A stretch of 64,000 nucleotides of DNA from Prosthecobacter algae (GTDB lineage: Bacteria; Verrucomicrobiota; Verrucomicrobiia; Verrucomicrobiales; Verrucomicrobiaceae). Position 1 is the stretch's first letter; each line of letters starts with the position of its first letter. The stretch is taken from assembly GCF_039542385.1 (NCBI RefSeq), contig NZ_BAABIA010000003.1:682001-746000 (forward strand), given 5' to 3'. Both the position numbers and the translations under genes were made by a program. The notes beneath the pieces were generated by a model that was not told the DNA's origin, did not search any database, and saw only the letters and a program-made list of their open reading frames with translations. Positions 53,594 through 60,991 of this stretch are shown here, piece after piece.

Positions 53594-53899
53594 TCAATAC
53601 TCCTCCTCTTCCGCTGTCTCAGGGCCGCCGTGGGTTGGCACCGGGATGCCCAGCTTTTCCATGGCCGATTCCACGGTTTTGATGTGCTTCAGCGGCAGCT
53701 TTTTGCGCTGGTATTTGCGGAAAAGGAGATCATGCAGTTTCAGCCACGTATCGGCTGTGGGTTGCATGGGCATCCACTCCTCTCCATCAGGATGGGCCAG
53801 GCGGAAGAGCCACTCGCGTGAGTTCCAGTGGGCGCGAATGTACTGTTTCCGGTTGTCTTCCAGGCGCTCGTGCCATTCGTGGATTTGGTTTTTGGTCAT
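53594..53899 (-). CDS. Hypothetical 101-residue cytosolic protein
   Basis: The product MTKNQIHEWHERLEDNRKQY... is acidic at its C-terminus (PETAEEEEY) and rich in aromatic and basic residues in the middle (RAHWNSREWLFRLAHPD, KYQRKKLPLKHIKTVES). I do not recognise the family. Length, a plausible ATG at 53899 and good codon use support a real gene. It is divergent from the CPBP gene by 33 bp. An in-frame start at 53938 would reach into that gene's start and is less likely. Confidence 0.65.
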   Translation of the reverse strand: MTKNQIHEWHERLEDNRKQYIRAHWNSREWLFRLAHPDGEEWMPMQPTADTWLKLHDLLFRKYQRKKLPLKHIKTVESAMEKLGIPVPTHGGPETAEEEEY

Positions 53900-53932
53900 T
53901 GAGAGTGCGCAGGATGCGCTAGTATCGCCACC

Positions 53933-54892
53933 ATGCAAGCTGCCAACGCCAGCCCCCCCTCTGCCCTGCCCAAGCTTCTGCTCTATTTGGGCGCCGTCAT
54001 GCTGGGCGGTGCTCTGCTAGCGCCCGTGCTGTTTGACCTCGGGCAATGGGCCAAAGGTTGGCTGACTGACAACCCAACCAGATTAGGCAACTGGTTGCTC
54101 TCAGAAATCCAGCGCGCGCACTTTTCCCGTTACTTTAACCGGGCGGTGCTCCTCTGCGCCATCGTTTTCATCATTCCCTTCCTACGCTGGGTGCGGCTGG
54201 ACCGCCAGCTGCTGCCCACCTGGCAGCCCGTGGGCCGGGGCGTGGCGCAGTGGGCTCTGGGGTTTGTTCTGGCAGCTGGCCTGCTCTTGGCCCTAGGTTT
54301 CATCTTCTTGAAAATGGGTGCCTACCAGCTCCGGCCCAGGCCCGATTGGTTCAAGTTTGGCGAGCCCCTCACCGCCGCCCTCGGCGCAGGGATCGTGGAG
54401 GAGTTTTTCTTTCGCGGTCTCCTCCTGGGCCTGCTGCTTCGCACCATGAGCGCACGGGGTGCCTTGCTCGCAGGGACCTTCATCTTTGCCATCGTCCACT
54501 TCATGAAACCACCCGAGGGCTGGCAGATTGAGGATGCCGAGGTCACCTGGGCCAGCGGTTTCCTCGTCCTGCGGCAGATCGCCGCCGGCTTTGGCGATGT
54601 GGACTTCCTCCTGGCCGAATTCGCCACCCTTTTTGCCGTCGGCTGGGTGCTCGCTCAGGCGCGCATGAAAACCAGCGCCCTCTGGCTGGGCATCGGCCTT
54701 CATGGCGGCTGGGTCTTCGGGCTGAAATACTTCAGCGCCCTCACCCGCAGCCAGCCCGGCTGGCTCCCCTGGATCGGCAGCAACCTCAAAATCGGCCTCC
54801 TCCCCCTCCTCGTCGTCCTGCTCACTGGCTGGCTGGCCTTGCGCTGTCTGCGCACAAATCATTTGCAGCAAGCCCCCCAAGAGGGAACATAA
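53933..54892 (+). CDS. CPBP family intramembrane glutamic/metallo-protease
   Basis: A 319-residue protein with about eight transmembrane helices and the CPBP motifs: EEFFFRGLLLGLLLR (EExxxR), FIFAIVHFM (FxxxH) and LHGGWVFG (HxxxN/D-like). Family members (Rce1/Abi type) cleave substrates in the membrane. Prokaryotic ones have been tied to bacteriocin self-immunity or protein maturation, but the substrate here is unknown. It lies just upstream of tRNA-Leu(UAG), 19 bp from its stop. Confidence 0.88.
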   Translation: MQAANASPPSALPKLLLYLGAVMLGGALLAPVLFDLGQWAKGWLTDNPTRLGNWLLSEIQRAHFSRYFNRAVLLCAIVFIIPFLRWVRLDRQLLPTWQPVGRGVAQWALGFVLAAGLLLALGFIFLKMGAYQLRPRPDWFKFGEPLTAALGAGIVEEFFFRGLLLGLLLRTMSARGALLAGTFIFAIVHFMKPPEGWQIEDAEVTWASGFLVLRQIAAGFGDVDFLLAEFATLFAVGWVLAQARMKTSALWLGIGLHGGWVFGLKYFSALTRSQPGWLPWIGSNLKIGLLPLLVVLLTGWLALRCLRTNHLQQAPQEGT

Positions 54893-54911
54893 AGAGGTTC
54901 AGTCCTTCTTT

Positions 54912-54996
54912 GCCGGAGTGGCGGAATTGGTAGACGCGCCAGACTTAGGATCTGGTTGGGTAACTAGTGCAGGTTCGAGTCCTGTCTCCGGCACCA
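54912..54996 (+). tRNA. tRNA-Leu (UAG anticodon), integration site of the downstream element
   Basis: A class II tRNA with acceptor stem GCCGGAG (54912-54918) / CTCCGGC (54986-54992), discriminator A and an encoded CCA. The anticodon stem CCAGA/TCTGG holds the loop CTTAGGA with anticodon TAG. The T-arm is AGGTTCGAGTCCT. A tyrosine recombinase gene starts 114 bp downstream on the same strand, the standard layout of an element inserted at a tRNA 3' end. The CCA end may be the left attachment-site copy. Confidence 0.97.
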
Positions 54997-55046
54997 CTGA
55001 GGGAGGCTGTACGTAGGAGGGAGGAGAGACAAGCGCGGCTGCAAAC

Positions 55047-55066
55047 GGCCCGAAAAGGCCCGAAAA
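55047..55066. repeat. Exact 10-bp tandem repeat next to the tRNA and integrase
   Basis: GGCCCGAAAA occurs twice without a gap at 55047-55056 and 55057-55066. Its place between the tRNA end and the integrase gene suits recombinase arm-binding sites, which is inference. No third copy is adjacent. Confidence 0.6.
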
Positions 55067-55077
55067 GTCACGATTGA

Positions 55078-55093
55078 CGTTACACGTGTAACG
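55078..55093. promoter_or_regulatory. 16-bp perfect palindrome with ACACGTGT core before the integrase gene
   Basis: CGTTACACGTGTAACG is a perfect palindrome. It overlaps a possible -35 (TTGACG, 55074-55079) and ends 17 bp before the integrase start codon, with a weak -10 (TATCCC) about 16 bp further on. Its core ACACGTGT is shared with the 24-bp palindrome at 61550-61573. It is a candidate operator or parS-like site. Confidence 0.6.
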
Positions 55094-55110
55094 CCTATCC
55101 CTGCTGGGTA

Positions 55111-56283
55111 ATGCCCATTCGAAAGAGAAAGCTTCCTAGCGGAAAAATCGTCTACCAGCTCGACCTGGGGATGGTCGATGGGAAGCGAGTCCAGAAAAAC
55201 TATCCGACCGGACTGGCGGCAAAAACAGCGCAGGAAGATCATGAGAATGCCGCCGAAAGGCACGGCACCTCGCTGACTCATCTGACCTCAGCCGAAATCA
55301 CGGAAGTGCTGCTGGTAAGATCCAAGCTCAAGGATGCCGGGGCAACTTTGACTGAAGCTGCTGAGTTTTTCCTGAAGCATGGAGTGACCAAAGAGTCGAT
55401 CTCATTCGGGGCGATGGTGCAGCGATTTCTCAATGATAAGTACGAGCACTCCACGCCGAGATATCATCGGCAGCTCAAGGTGTCGCTGGGGGCTTTGAAA
55501 AATGAACTGGAGTCGAGGCCCGCGAATGAGATCCGGGGGCAGGACATCGAGAGATGGCTGAAGCGGAACAAGTGGGCACCGAAGACATGGGTGAACTATC
55601 TGGGCGATGCCTCGGCGCTTTTTTCCTGGGGAATCAAGAAGGGATACCTGTCGCTGAATCCATGTGCGGAAGTGGCAAAGCCGAAGCTCGGGGATGGCGA
55701 GATCGGCACGTTGACGGTCGAGCAATGCGAGCTGCTGCTGCGAGCGGCGGTCAAGGATCCGCAGGTGATCGGCTTTGTGGTGCTGGGCCTTTACGCGGGG
55801 CTGCGACCTGCGGAGATCGCGAGGCTGGATTGGAGCGCTGTGGATCTGGAGGCAGCGACGGTGGTGGTGGCAGGCAGCCAGGCGAAGACAAGAAGGCGGC
55901 GCATCGTGGACCTCAGTGAGAATGCAGTGGCCTGGCTGAAGGCCTCGGGACTGAAGCTGGAAGGGAAGATCACGGGCAAGTGGTGGGACGGGCGCTGGCG
56001 GGTATTCCGCAGCAAGCTGGGCTGGGATGCGGGCAACAGCGGCGATGGCTTGAGCCGGAACGAGAGGAAGAAAGCGCGAAAGGATCCTGAGCCTGCCCCC
56101 TTTGGGCGGTGGCCACACAACGCGCTGAGGCACACGTATGCCTCCATGCACTACGCGATGCACCAAAACGAAGCGCAACTGCAGACTCAGATGGGCCATG
56201 AGTCAGCAGCGATGTTGCATCGGCATTACCGGGCCTTGAAGACGAAGACGGATGCCTCCAAGTTTTGGGCGCTGAAGCCGTGA
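55111..56283 (+). CDS. int: Tyrosine recombinase (integrase)
   Basis: A 390-residue integrase. The N-terminal part (1-100) is basic, then a core-binding domain (about 98-185, FGAMVQRFLNDKY... and FSWGIKKGYLSLNPC) and the catalytic domain (about 200-385) follow. Catalytic residues: Arg232 (LYAGLRPAEIARLDW), Lys about 259, Arg340 (HNALRHTYAS), His363 (MGHESAAMLH) and Tyr373 (HRHYRALK). The position three residues before Arg340, normally His, is Asn337, with His336 one place further back; this HNALRHT form recurs in related integrases. It would catalyse site-specific insertion at the neighbouring tRNA-Leu gene. The ATG at 55111 has no clear ribosome binding site. Confidence 0.94.
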   Translation: MPIRKRKLPSGKIVYQLDLGMVDGKRVQKNYPTGLAAKTAQEDHENAAERHGTSLTHLTSAEITEVLLVRSKLKDAGATLTEAAEFFLKHGVTKESISFGAMVQRFLNDKYEHSTPRYHRQLKVSLGALKNELESRPANEIRGQDIERWLKRNKWAPKTWVNYLGDASALFSWGIKKGYLSLNPCAEVAKPKLGDGEIGTLTVEQCELLLRAAVKDPQVIGFVVLGLYAGLRPAEIARLDWSAVDLEAATVVVAGSQAKTRRRRIVDLSENAVAWLKASGLKLEGKITGKWWDGRWRVFRSKLGWDAGNSGDGLSRNERKKARKDPEPAPFGRWPHNALRHTYASMHYAMHQNEAQLQTQMGHESAAMLHRHYRALKTKTDASKFWALKP

Positions 56284-56330
56284 AAGTTTAATCCTTGATT
56301 TCATGAGCAGGCTTGGATTTAGTCATAGGG

Positions 56331-56825
56331 ATGATTACCTATTGGCTGTCCAAGACTGGAGAAAGCGCTGCGGAGGGACCGTTCACTGACGCCCAGCTCC
56401 TGAACATGTGGCATTCCGGTTCAGCGACCGCTAAAGCCATGATCTGTGAGGAAGGCAGTCCGGACTGGACACCGCTGATCGAACATGTGGAACAGGCGGC
56501 TGACTTTCAAAGAAAAGAGGACGCCATCAAACAGCGACGCCAGCAGATGCAGAACCATGCTCGTCAGCAATTCGAAGAGCGTAAAAAATCGCCAGGATTG
56601 GCGCTCGCATTAAGCGCCCTCCTTCCCTTTGGAGGCCAGATTTATTGTCGAGCATGGAAGCAGATCTTTTTAGCTGTGGGATTCTTGGCCATCTTTGCCT
56701 TTGCTGCCCTGAGCAGCCTTGTGGCAGCAGGATGGATCGTATGGGCCGCAATGATGGCTGATGCAGTGATCGGGGCGAAGGCTTACAATAAGAAGCTGGC
56801 GGCCGAGCTGGGTTTAGTGATATGA
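56331..56825 (+). CDS. GYF_2-like domain protein with two membrane helices
   Basis: A 164-residue protein. The N-terminus MITYWLSKTGESAAEGPFTD with QLLNMW matches the GYF_2 domain (about 1-60), a proline-rich-peptide-type binding fold. A charged linker with RQQMQNHARQQFEERKK is followed by two hydrophobic segments (GLALALSALLPFGGQIYC, LAVGFLAIFAFAALSSLVAA). Many bacterial membrane proteins with this layout are of unknown function. The ATG at 56331 starts directly at the GYF motif; upstream codons add nothing. Confidence 0.75.
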   Translation: MITYWLSKTGESAAEGPFTDAQLLNMWHSGSATAKAMICEEGSPDWTPLIEHVEQAADFQRKEDAIKQRRQQMQNHARQQFEERKKSPGLALALSALLPFGGQIYCRAWKQIFLAVGFLAIFAFAALSSLVAAGWIVWAAMMADAVIGAKAYNKKLAAELGLVI

Positions 56826-56828
56826 AAA

Positions 56829-56853
56829 AGGCCCGTGGGATTACCATGGGCCT
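56829..56853 (-). terminator. Intrinsic terminator for the minus-strand RHH gene
   Basis: The stem AGGCCCGTGG / CCATGGGCCT (56829-56838 and 56844-56853, one G-T pair) has a 5-nt loop. On the minus strand it is followed by TTTTTC, giving a clear Rho-independent terminator for the gene at 56891-57268. On the plus strand there is no T-run. Confidence 0.75.
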
Positions 56854-56890
56854 ATAATAATGTTGGATGATTGGTTAGGCTGCTCTAGGT

Positions 56891-57268
56891 CTACTTCTTC
56901 CTGCCAGAGCGATAAGTGACTTTCTTCGATTTCGCCTCGCCATCGGTTCCTGTCGCATGCTGCTCCGCCGCTTTCGAGGAAGACGCGGGCGTGGTGTGCC
57001 CGAACAAATGAGCAGCTTTCACAATCGGGGTGCCCTCCCCCTGGTTCACGGCTAGGGGGACGGGCTTTGAAATTGCATCAAGGACAGCGCCGCTGATGTC
57101 ATAGTTGATTCTTTTGAGATCGGCTAAGCCGATCCGAAGAGCTTCACGCATGGTCTCATGCAGGCTTTTATCGAGTTGATCAGCAGCAGCTCTGACTTCG
57201 TCCATGAGCCTATCACTGATGCGTATTGAAACGGGTTCACCTCCTTCGGTGCTTTTGGGGCGTGCCAT
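56891..57268 (-). CDS. Ribbon-helix-helix protein with Lys-rich tail
   Basis: A 125-residue protein whose first half (EPVSIRISDRLMDEVRAAAD, then KSLHETMREALRIGLADL) fits a ribbon-helix-helix/CopG-type DNA-binding domain. The C-terminal half is low-complexity, with Ser/Ala/Thr and KSKKVTYRSGRKK. It is divergent from another RHH-like gene (57349), and the 80 bp between them contains repeated ATGTAG motifs likely to be the operator for one or both. Confidence 0.72.
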   Translation of the reverse strand: MARPKSTEGGEPVSIRISDRLMDEVRAAADQLDKSLHETMREALRIGLADLKRINYDISGAVLDAISKPVPLAVNQGEGTPIVKAAHLFGHTTPASSSKAAEQHATGTDGEAKSKKVTYRSGRKK

Positions 57269-57280
57269 GCAAGAGAGTGC

Positions 57281-57344
57281 ATGTAGTTAAAAAAAACACA
57301 AAATAAAATTGATGGGATGCGTAATGTAGTTTAAACCGCTACAT
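57281..57344. promoter_or_regulatory. ATGTAG repeats between the divergent RHH genes
   Basis: ATGTAG occurs at 57281-57286 (ATGTAGTTAA) and 57324-57329 (ATGTAGTTTAAA), and inverted as CTACAT at 57339-57344. The latter two form an interrupted palindrome immediately before the plus-strand start codon. Ribbon-helix-helix repressors typically bind such short repeated sites, so these are operator candidates. Confidence 0.55.
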
Positions 57345-57348
57345 AATC

Positions 57349-57570
57349 ATGAGCACAAATCCCCAAACAGACGAACGGAATGCAGTCAAGCCAATGAGCC
57401 TGCGAATCTCAAACGAGCTGAGTGAAGATATTGAGACTGCAAGCGTCGAGACTGGCTTGTCCAAGTCCGACATTGCGAGACTGGCCCTTGAGCGCGGACT
57501 CAAAATCCTTCGCGCCCAACTGAAAGGCACAACCCCCGAGGCGGCAGCACAGACTGCCATCGCTGCCTAA
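57349..57570 (+). CDS. Small ribbon-helix-helix-like DNA-binding protein
   Basis: A 73-residue protein. VKPMSLRISNELSEDIETAS and GLSKSDIARLALERGLKIL are a good fit to a CopG/MetJ-Arc ribbon-helix-helix fold (strand, then two helices), followed by a short Ala/Thr-rich tail. No toxin gene sits beside it in the usual TA order, so it is more likely an element regulator. The ATG at 57349 follows the ATGTAG operator cluster. Confidence 0.72.
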   Translation: MSTNPQTDERNAVKPMSLRISNELSEDIETASVETGLSKSDIARLALERGLKILRAQLKGTTPEAAAQTAIAA

Positions 57571-57601
57571 ATCTGGAACGGCACTTTTATCGCTCCATTT
57601 T

Positions 57602-58474
57602 ATGACGCTTAAAATATTCGACTTTAACTCCCAGGCTGTGCGTGTGGTGGAAAGGGGCGCGGAGCCTTGGTTTGTGGCGGCGGACGTCTGCCGAATTTTG
57701 GAGATCTCCAACCCTAGCGAAGCAATCAAGGCGCTGGATGATGACGAAAAGATGACCCTAGATAATACTGAGGGTCATTCAGGGAAACGCGGTGGGGCTC
57801 AGTGCTTCAACATCATTTCCGAATCAGGCCTCTACGCTCTGATCTTCAAGAGTCGGAAGGCTGAGGCTAAGAGCTTCCGCAAATGGGTTACCGCTGAGGT
57901 GCTGCCGAGTCTGCGCAAGAGGGGCGAGTACATCGCGGCTGAAGGGATGGGGGGCGTGCCGGACCGAGCTGGGACCCTTCCCGTCCTACGCTACATTGAA
58001 GAGGTGGGTAAAAATTGGCCCATCGAAAGACAGATCGAATTTGGCTTTTTGGTTCGTCGCTACTCCAAAGCCATGGGCTGTGTGTTCCAGGTGGAAGAGG
58101 TGGATACGTATGGCCGCTGCTTTGTTTTCCCCAGGGAAATTCTCGACACTTTGCGGCTGAAGTTTGGGAGGCTGAAACAGCTTCCAGACAGTGATGCCGT
58201 CGAGATGGAGCGCCTGCTCGAAATGATCCAAAAAAGCGGTGCAAGCGGTGAAGTGCTGGACGCCCAATTTGTCCGGGACATGGCCCAGATGAACGGGTAC
58301 TTCCCGCAGATTTTCAGGAAGGACACAAGCATTGCGAGCCATCGAAGCGCCTTCGGGAAGCTGGCCGAGAAGTTCAACGGACGAATCTTCCCAAGTGGTT
58401 ACCAGCTCATCAGCCGGGGCGGAGCGGTGAGGAAGTACCAGATCAACAAGGTCGATGAGATGGCTCTCGTGTGA
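57602..58474 (+). CDS. BRO family antirepressor-like protein (Bro-N domain)
   Basis: A 290-residue protein with an N-terminal Bro-N domain (about 1-120): WFVAADVCRILEISNPSEAI, then ESGLYALIFKSRKAEAKSF and RKWVTAEVLPSLRKRG (shown here in pieces of 20 or fewer). These proteins occur in phages and DNA viruses and bind DNA or act as antirepressors. The C-terminal 170 residues (IEEVGKNWPIERQIEFGFLV and on) do not match a common KilA/ANT domain that I recognise. It is the first gene of the rightward cluster, consistent with an early phage-type function. Confidence 0.85.
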   Translation: MTLKIFDFNSQAVRVVERGAEPWFVAADVCRILEISNPSEAIKALDDDEKMTLDNTEGHSGKRGGAQCFNIISESGLYALIFKSRKAEAKSFRKWVTAEVLPSLRKRGEYIAAEGMGGVPDRAGTLPVLRYIEEVGKNWPIERQIEFGFLVRRYSKAMGCVFQVEEVDTYGRCFVFPREILDTLRLKFGRLKQLPDSDAVEMERLLEMIQKSGASGEVLDAQFVRDMAQMNGYFPQIFRKDTSIASHRSAFGKLAEKFNGRIFPSGYQLISRGGAVRKYQINKVDEMALV

Positions 58475-58501
58475 GCAAACAACAAACCAAACATCCGAAT
58501 T

Positions 58502-58897
58502 ATGAGCTCAACACTTGAGGCACCGAAGCCTGAAACCGTGGAGGCCTTCCTGGATTTTTTCGGGACGCTGCGGAATCAGCAGCAACAACAGCGGGTGTTG
58601 GCGCAGAATGCGCCTGCAGCGCTGGAACGGCTGGTGGAGGTCTGTGCGCAAAAGACGGGCCAGGGCTACACGCTGCGTAATCTGCTGTATTCTCTATGGA
58701 ATGGCCAGAAGACGAGTCTCCTGGAGATCGTGTCGCTGGACTGGCCTCTGCGTCAGGATCTGATGATCGTGCTGACGGCCTTCGGTTTTGAGGGCGGGCG
58801 AGACACGTTTTTTTACGATCAGGTTTCCGACGCCTTCAAGGCAGCCGGGCTGTTCGATTGGTTCACCGATGCACATAGAAAGGAGCCTTCGCTGTGA
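58502..58897 (+). CDS. Hypothetical 131-residue element protein
   Basis: A protein of unknown family. It has a Gln-rich helix (TLRNQQQQQRVLAQNAPAAL), then LRNLLYSLWNGQKTSLLEIV and a C-terminal FFYDQVSDAFKAAGLFDWFT. Its stop overlaps the next GTG start (GTGA), so the two are translationally coupled. It lies 27 bp after the Bro gene in the same direction. Confidence 0.75.
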   Translation: MSSTLEAPKPETVEAFLDFFGTLRNQQQQQRVLAQNAPAALERLVEVCAQKTGQGYTLRNLLYSLWNGQKTSLLEIVSLDWPLRQDLMIVLTAFGFEGGRDTFFYDQVSDAFKAAGLFDWFTDAHRKEPSL

Positions 58898-59514
58898 ACG
58901 CGCCGCTCTACCCACGCCGGATCATCCGGGAGGTGATCATGGATTGGCTTGTAGCGATGAAGCTGGTCAAGGGGCCTCGGGCGCTGTTGGAGCGCATGGC
59001 GGATGATCTGCTGTCGGAGATGGGGCTGACATCCGTCTTCGAACTGGTGCTGACGGAGCGGGCGGTGCAAGGGGCCAAGGGCTTTGATGCGGCGCACGAT
59101 GATCGGCATGTGAACGGTGAGCTGAATCTGGCCTCACTGGAGTATGCGCGGGCGGCGCTGGAACAAGAGCACCTGGGCAACGCGGGTGATCCTTCGAGCT
59201 GGTGGCCTTTTGAGGCAAAGGCTTGGAAGCCCAGGAAGACGCCGCTGGGCAACCTGATTGTTTCCCTCGCCTTCCAGATCGCTGAGGCGGAGCGCATCGA
59301 GCGAGCGGCGAAAGCGCCTCCTCTTCTAGGTGAGCTGGCTCTGTGGCGACCGAGCTGCCCGGATTGTGGTAGCCAGAATCTCGAAGATTTGCGCTGGGAA
59401 AAGCAGGGTCTGCCGGACGTCACGAAGGGCTGCAATGACTGCAACTGGATCGAAACGCCTGAGTCCATGCAGGTGAAAATTTCAATGAACCAAGGAGGCA
59501 CTGAAAGACCATGA
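58894..59514 (+). CDS. Phage-associated hypothetical protein with WWKP-like motif and zinc ribbon
   Basis: A 206-residue protein started by GTG, from a four-base overlap. The central part (AHDDRHVNGELNLASLEYAR, WWPFEAKAWKPRKTPLGN, VSLAFQIAEAERIERA) matches a family of uncharacterised proteins common in phages, where the same H-D-D and WxWKP-like positions recur. The C-terminus carries a CPDCGSQN...CNDCNW zinc ribbon with four cysteines, fused here to that domain. Function unknown; a nucleotide- or DNA-related role is plausible. Confidence 0.7.
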   Translation: MNAPLYPRRIIREVIMDWLVAMKLVKGPRALLERMADDLLSEMGLTSVFELVLTERAVQGAKGFDAAHDDRHVNGELNLASLEYARAALEQEHLGNAGDPSSWWPFEAKAWKPRKTPLGNLIVSLAFQIAEAERIERAAKAPPLLGELALWRPSCPDCGSQNLEDLRWEKQGLPDVTKGCNDCNWIETPESMQVKISMNQGGTERP

Positions 59515-60008
59515 ATGAAGCATCCATGACACCGCTGCCGATGAGAAAGGCAGCCGAACAGTTCCGGCTGGCGGGCTGCAATACCTGCCTGCTGACCGTC
59601 AACGCCGCCGATGGGCTGCACTACGTGGACGGCTGCGCGGGACGGGCCGTGATGACGGCGGAAGGCTGGCGGGAATACAAGGCGCTGTGTGCGCAGTTCG
59701 AGGCCAGTCCTCAGGATCTGGAGGGTGTGGATCCCTTTGCGGCGCTAGTGCTGGATCCAAAGCTGACCACCGGGGATCTGTATCACATCGTCCGGGCCGT
59801 GCGCTGCGAGTCGCGCCTGGTGCAGGAACTGATCCAGACGGCAGCGACCACGCTGAGCGTCGAGGATTATGGCGATGCCCTGAAGGGTGCCCAGGCCCGC
59901 CAGGGCGAGGTGCTGAAGTGCCTGGATCAACTGCATGAGCGGCTGCAGCGCGAGCTGCCGAGGGCAGAAGAGACGACCACGGAAGGTGCGGAAAACACGG
60001 AAGGATAA
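59511..60008 (+). CDS. Hypothetical 165-residue element protein
   Basis: An unrecognised protein whose start overlaps the previous stop (ATGA). It contains FRLAGCNTCLLTVNAADGLH with a CxxC pair and a helical second half (RAVRCESRLVQELIQTAATT, CLDQLHERLQRELPRAEE), which looks like a coiled coil. The C-terminus is low-complexity (ETTTEGAENTEG). It is followed by a 20-bp gap. Confidence 0.7.
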   Translation: MNEASMTPLPMRKAAEQFRLAGCNTCLLTVNAADGLHYVDGCAGRAVMTAEGWREYKALCAQFEASPQDLEGVDPFAALVLDPKLTTGDLYHIVRAVRCESRLVQELIQTAATTLSVEDYGDALKGAQARQGEVLKCLDQLHERLQRELPRAEETTTEGAENTEG

Positions 60009-60028
60009 CCCATCACTAACAAAATATT

Positions 60029-60325
60029 ATGAGCGTTGGACTACGCCGGGGAACCCTTTATCCGGGGGTGATTACAATCGAAGAGGCACGGCTTTGTGGG
60101 TCGTGTGAAATCGTCGTCAAGGAGGCCACGTGCCCTTTGTGCGATGAGGCTACCGTCGAGCATCCTGAGATCAAGGCTGTGGATCAGCGATACTGCTTGG
60201 ACTGCGCCGCTGAAAAGCCTGATGACCAACTGCGGGTCAAGCCTTGGACGCATGATCCTTACACGCAGGCCGAGGGTATGTTGATCACCTGCTGCCTGAA
60301 ATGCCTTAAAGAGGAGGAAGGCTAA
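60029..60325 (+). CDS. Small Cys-rich zinc-binding-like protein
   Basis: A 98-residue protein with four Cys pairs: CGSC, CPLC, CLDC and CCLKC, spaced for two or three zinc sites. There is no family that I recognise. The remaining sequence is acidic. Such Cys-rich small proteins are common in phage-like early regions. Its stop is 2 bp before the next start. Confidence 0.72.
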   Translation: MSVGLRRGTLYPGVITIEEARLCGSCEIVVKEATCPLCDEATVEHPEIKAVDQRYCLDCAAEKPDDQLRVKPWTHDPYTQAEGMLITCCLKCLKEEEG

Positions 60326-60327
60326 CC

Positions 60328-60528
60328 ATGCGCTGTGAAGTGACCGTTATCGCTGAGGGTGTGGCCAAAAAATGGTTTCGCACGCTGGAAGCTAAGAATG
60401 CCTGCGAGGCGGCGGGGCTGGCAATTAGGCTGCCTGAGGTGGCGATCTTTTTTGCCGAACGGCCCTACGCAGCGATGTGCGTGCATGCGAAACCTTTGGA
60501 CGCTGAGGAGGTGCGCCAAGCAGCATGA
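60328..60528 (+). CDS. Small hypothetical protein, 66 residues
   Basis: MRCEVTVIAEGVAKKWFRTL begins a compact basic/hydrophobic protein with no recognised motif. Tight packing supports it: the start follows the previous stop by 2 bp and its stop overlaps the next start by four bases (ATGA). Confidence 0.62.
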   Translation: MRCEVTVIAEGVAKKWFRTLEAKNACEAAGLAIRLPEVAIFFAERPYAAMCVHAKPLDAEEVRQAA

Positions 60529-60752
60529 GCGCACCCACCGAAATTCATGACGGGCTGCTGACCTGGGCGGACCTCGAAAAGCGCTGGCAGCCGCCGATGG
60601 AGTCCCCTGCCCTGCGTCGCCAATGGATGCGCCGGATGGCCCAGCGCTGGGGCCTGCGACCGATGAGCGGCACACGTGGAGAGACGGCCCGGTTTCGCTC
60701 TGCCGATGTGATGCGAGCTGAGGCCAGAGGCTCAGGCAACAAACAATTTTAA
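60525..60752 (+). CDS. Small HTH-like protein (excisionase-like), 75 residues
   Basis: The sequence LLTWADLEKRWQPPMESPAL and RWGLRPMSGTRGETARFRSA followed by DVMRAEA resembles the short winged-helix proteins of the MerR/Xis type (L-x(3)-DLxxRW...R-F-R-xxDVxxxE). It overlaps the upstream gene by four bases. It could be the element's excision factor or a small regulator; this is similarity of pattern only. Confidence 0.5.
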   Translation: MSAPTEIHDGLLTWADLEKRWQPPMESPALRRQWMRRMAQRWGLRPMSGTRGETARFRSADVMRAEARGSGNKQF

Positions 60753-60754
60753 CC

Positions 60755-60988
60755 ATGCCTCTGCCCTATATGATCGCTGAACAAGAATGGTGCAACGAGG
60801 TCGGTGAGATTCTCCAGATCCCAGAGAAGGATGGGCTGAGGGCCGTCCTGGCGCTGGCGGATGGGGATCGGGTGAGGGCCTGGCGCTTTGCCCTGACGAT
60901 GCGCAAGATCGGCTTCTGCCCGGTGAGCATGGCTCGCAAAATCCTCGGGGCAGCAGGCATTCAAAAAGGGGCGGCTAACCAACTGTAA
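60755..60988 (+). CDS. Small hypothetical protein, 77 residues
   Basis: MPLPYMIAEQEWCNEVGEIL starts a helical protein with LRAVLALADGDRVRAWRFAL and CPVSMARKILGAAG. No family recognised. The start is 2 bp after the preceding stop, and 3 bp separate its stop from the next start, in keeping with a single transcript. Confidence 0.65.
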   Translation: MPLPYMIAEQEWCNEVGEILQIPEKDGLRAVLALADGDRVRAWRFALTMRKIGFCPVSMARKILGAAGIQKGAANQL

Positions 60989-60991
60989 ATT

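Noticed and set aside
54964-55281. Minus-strand frame ending in WCRRQDSNLH
   Set aside because: It reads the tRNA-Leu(UAG) 3' end in reverse and overlaps the integrase start. The C-terminal peptide is a known translation artefact of tRNA sequence, not a protein.
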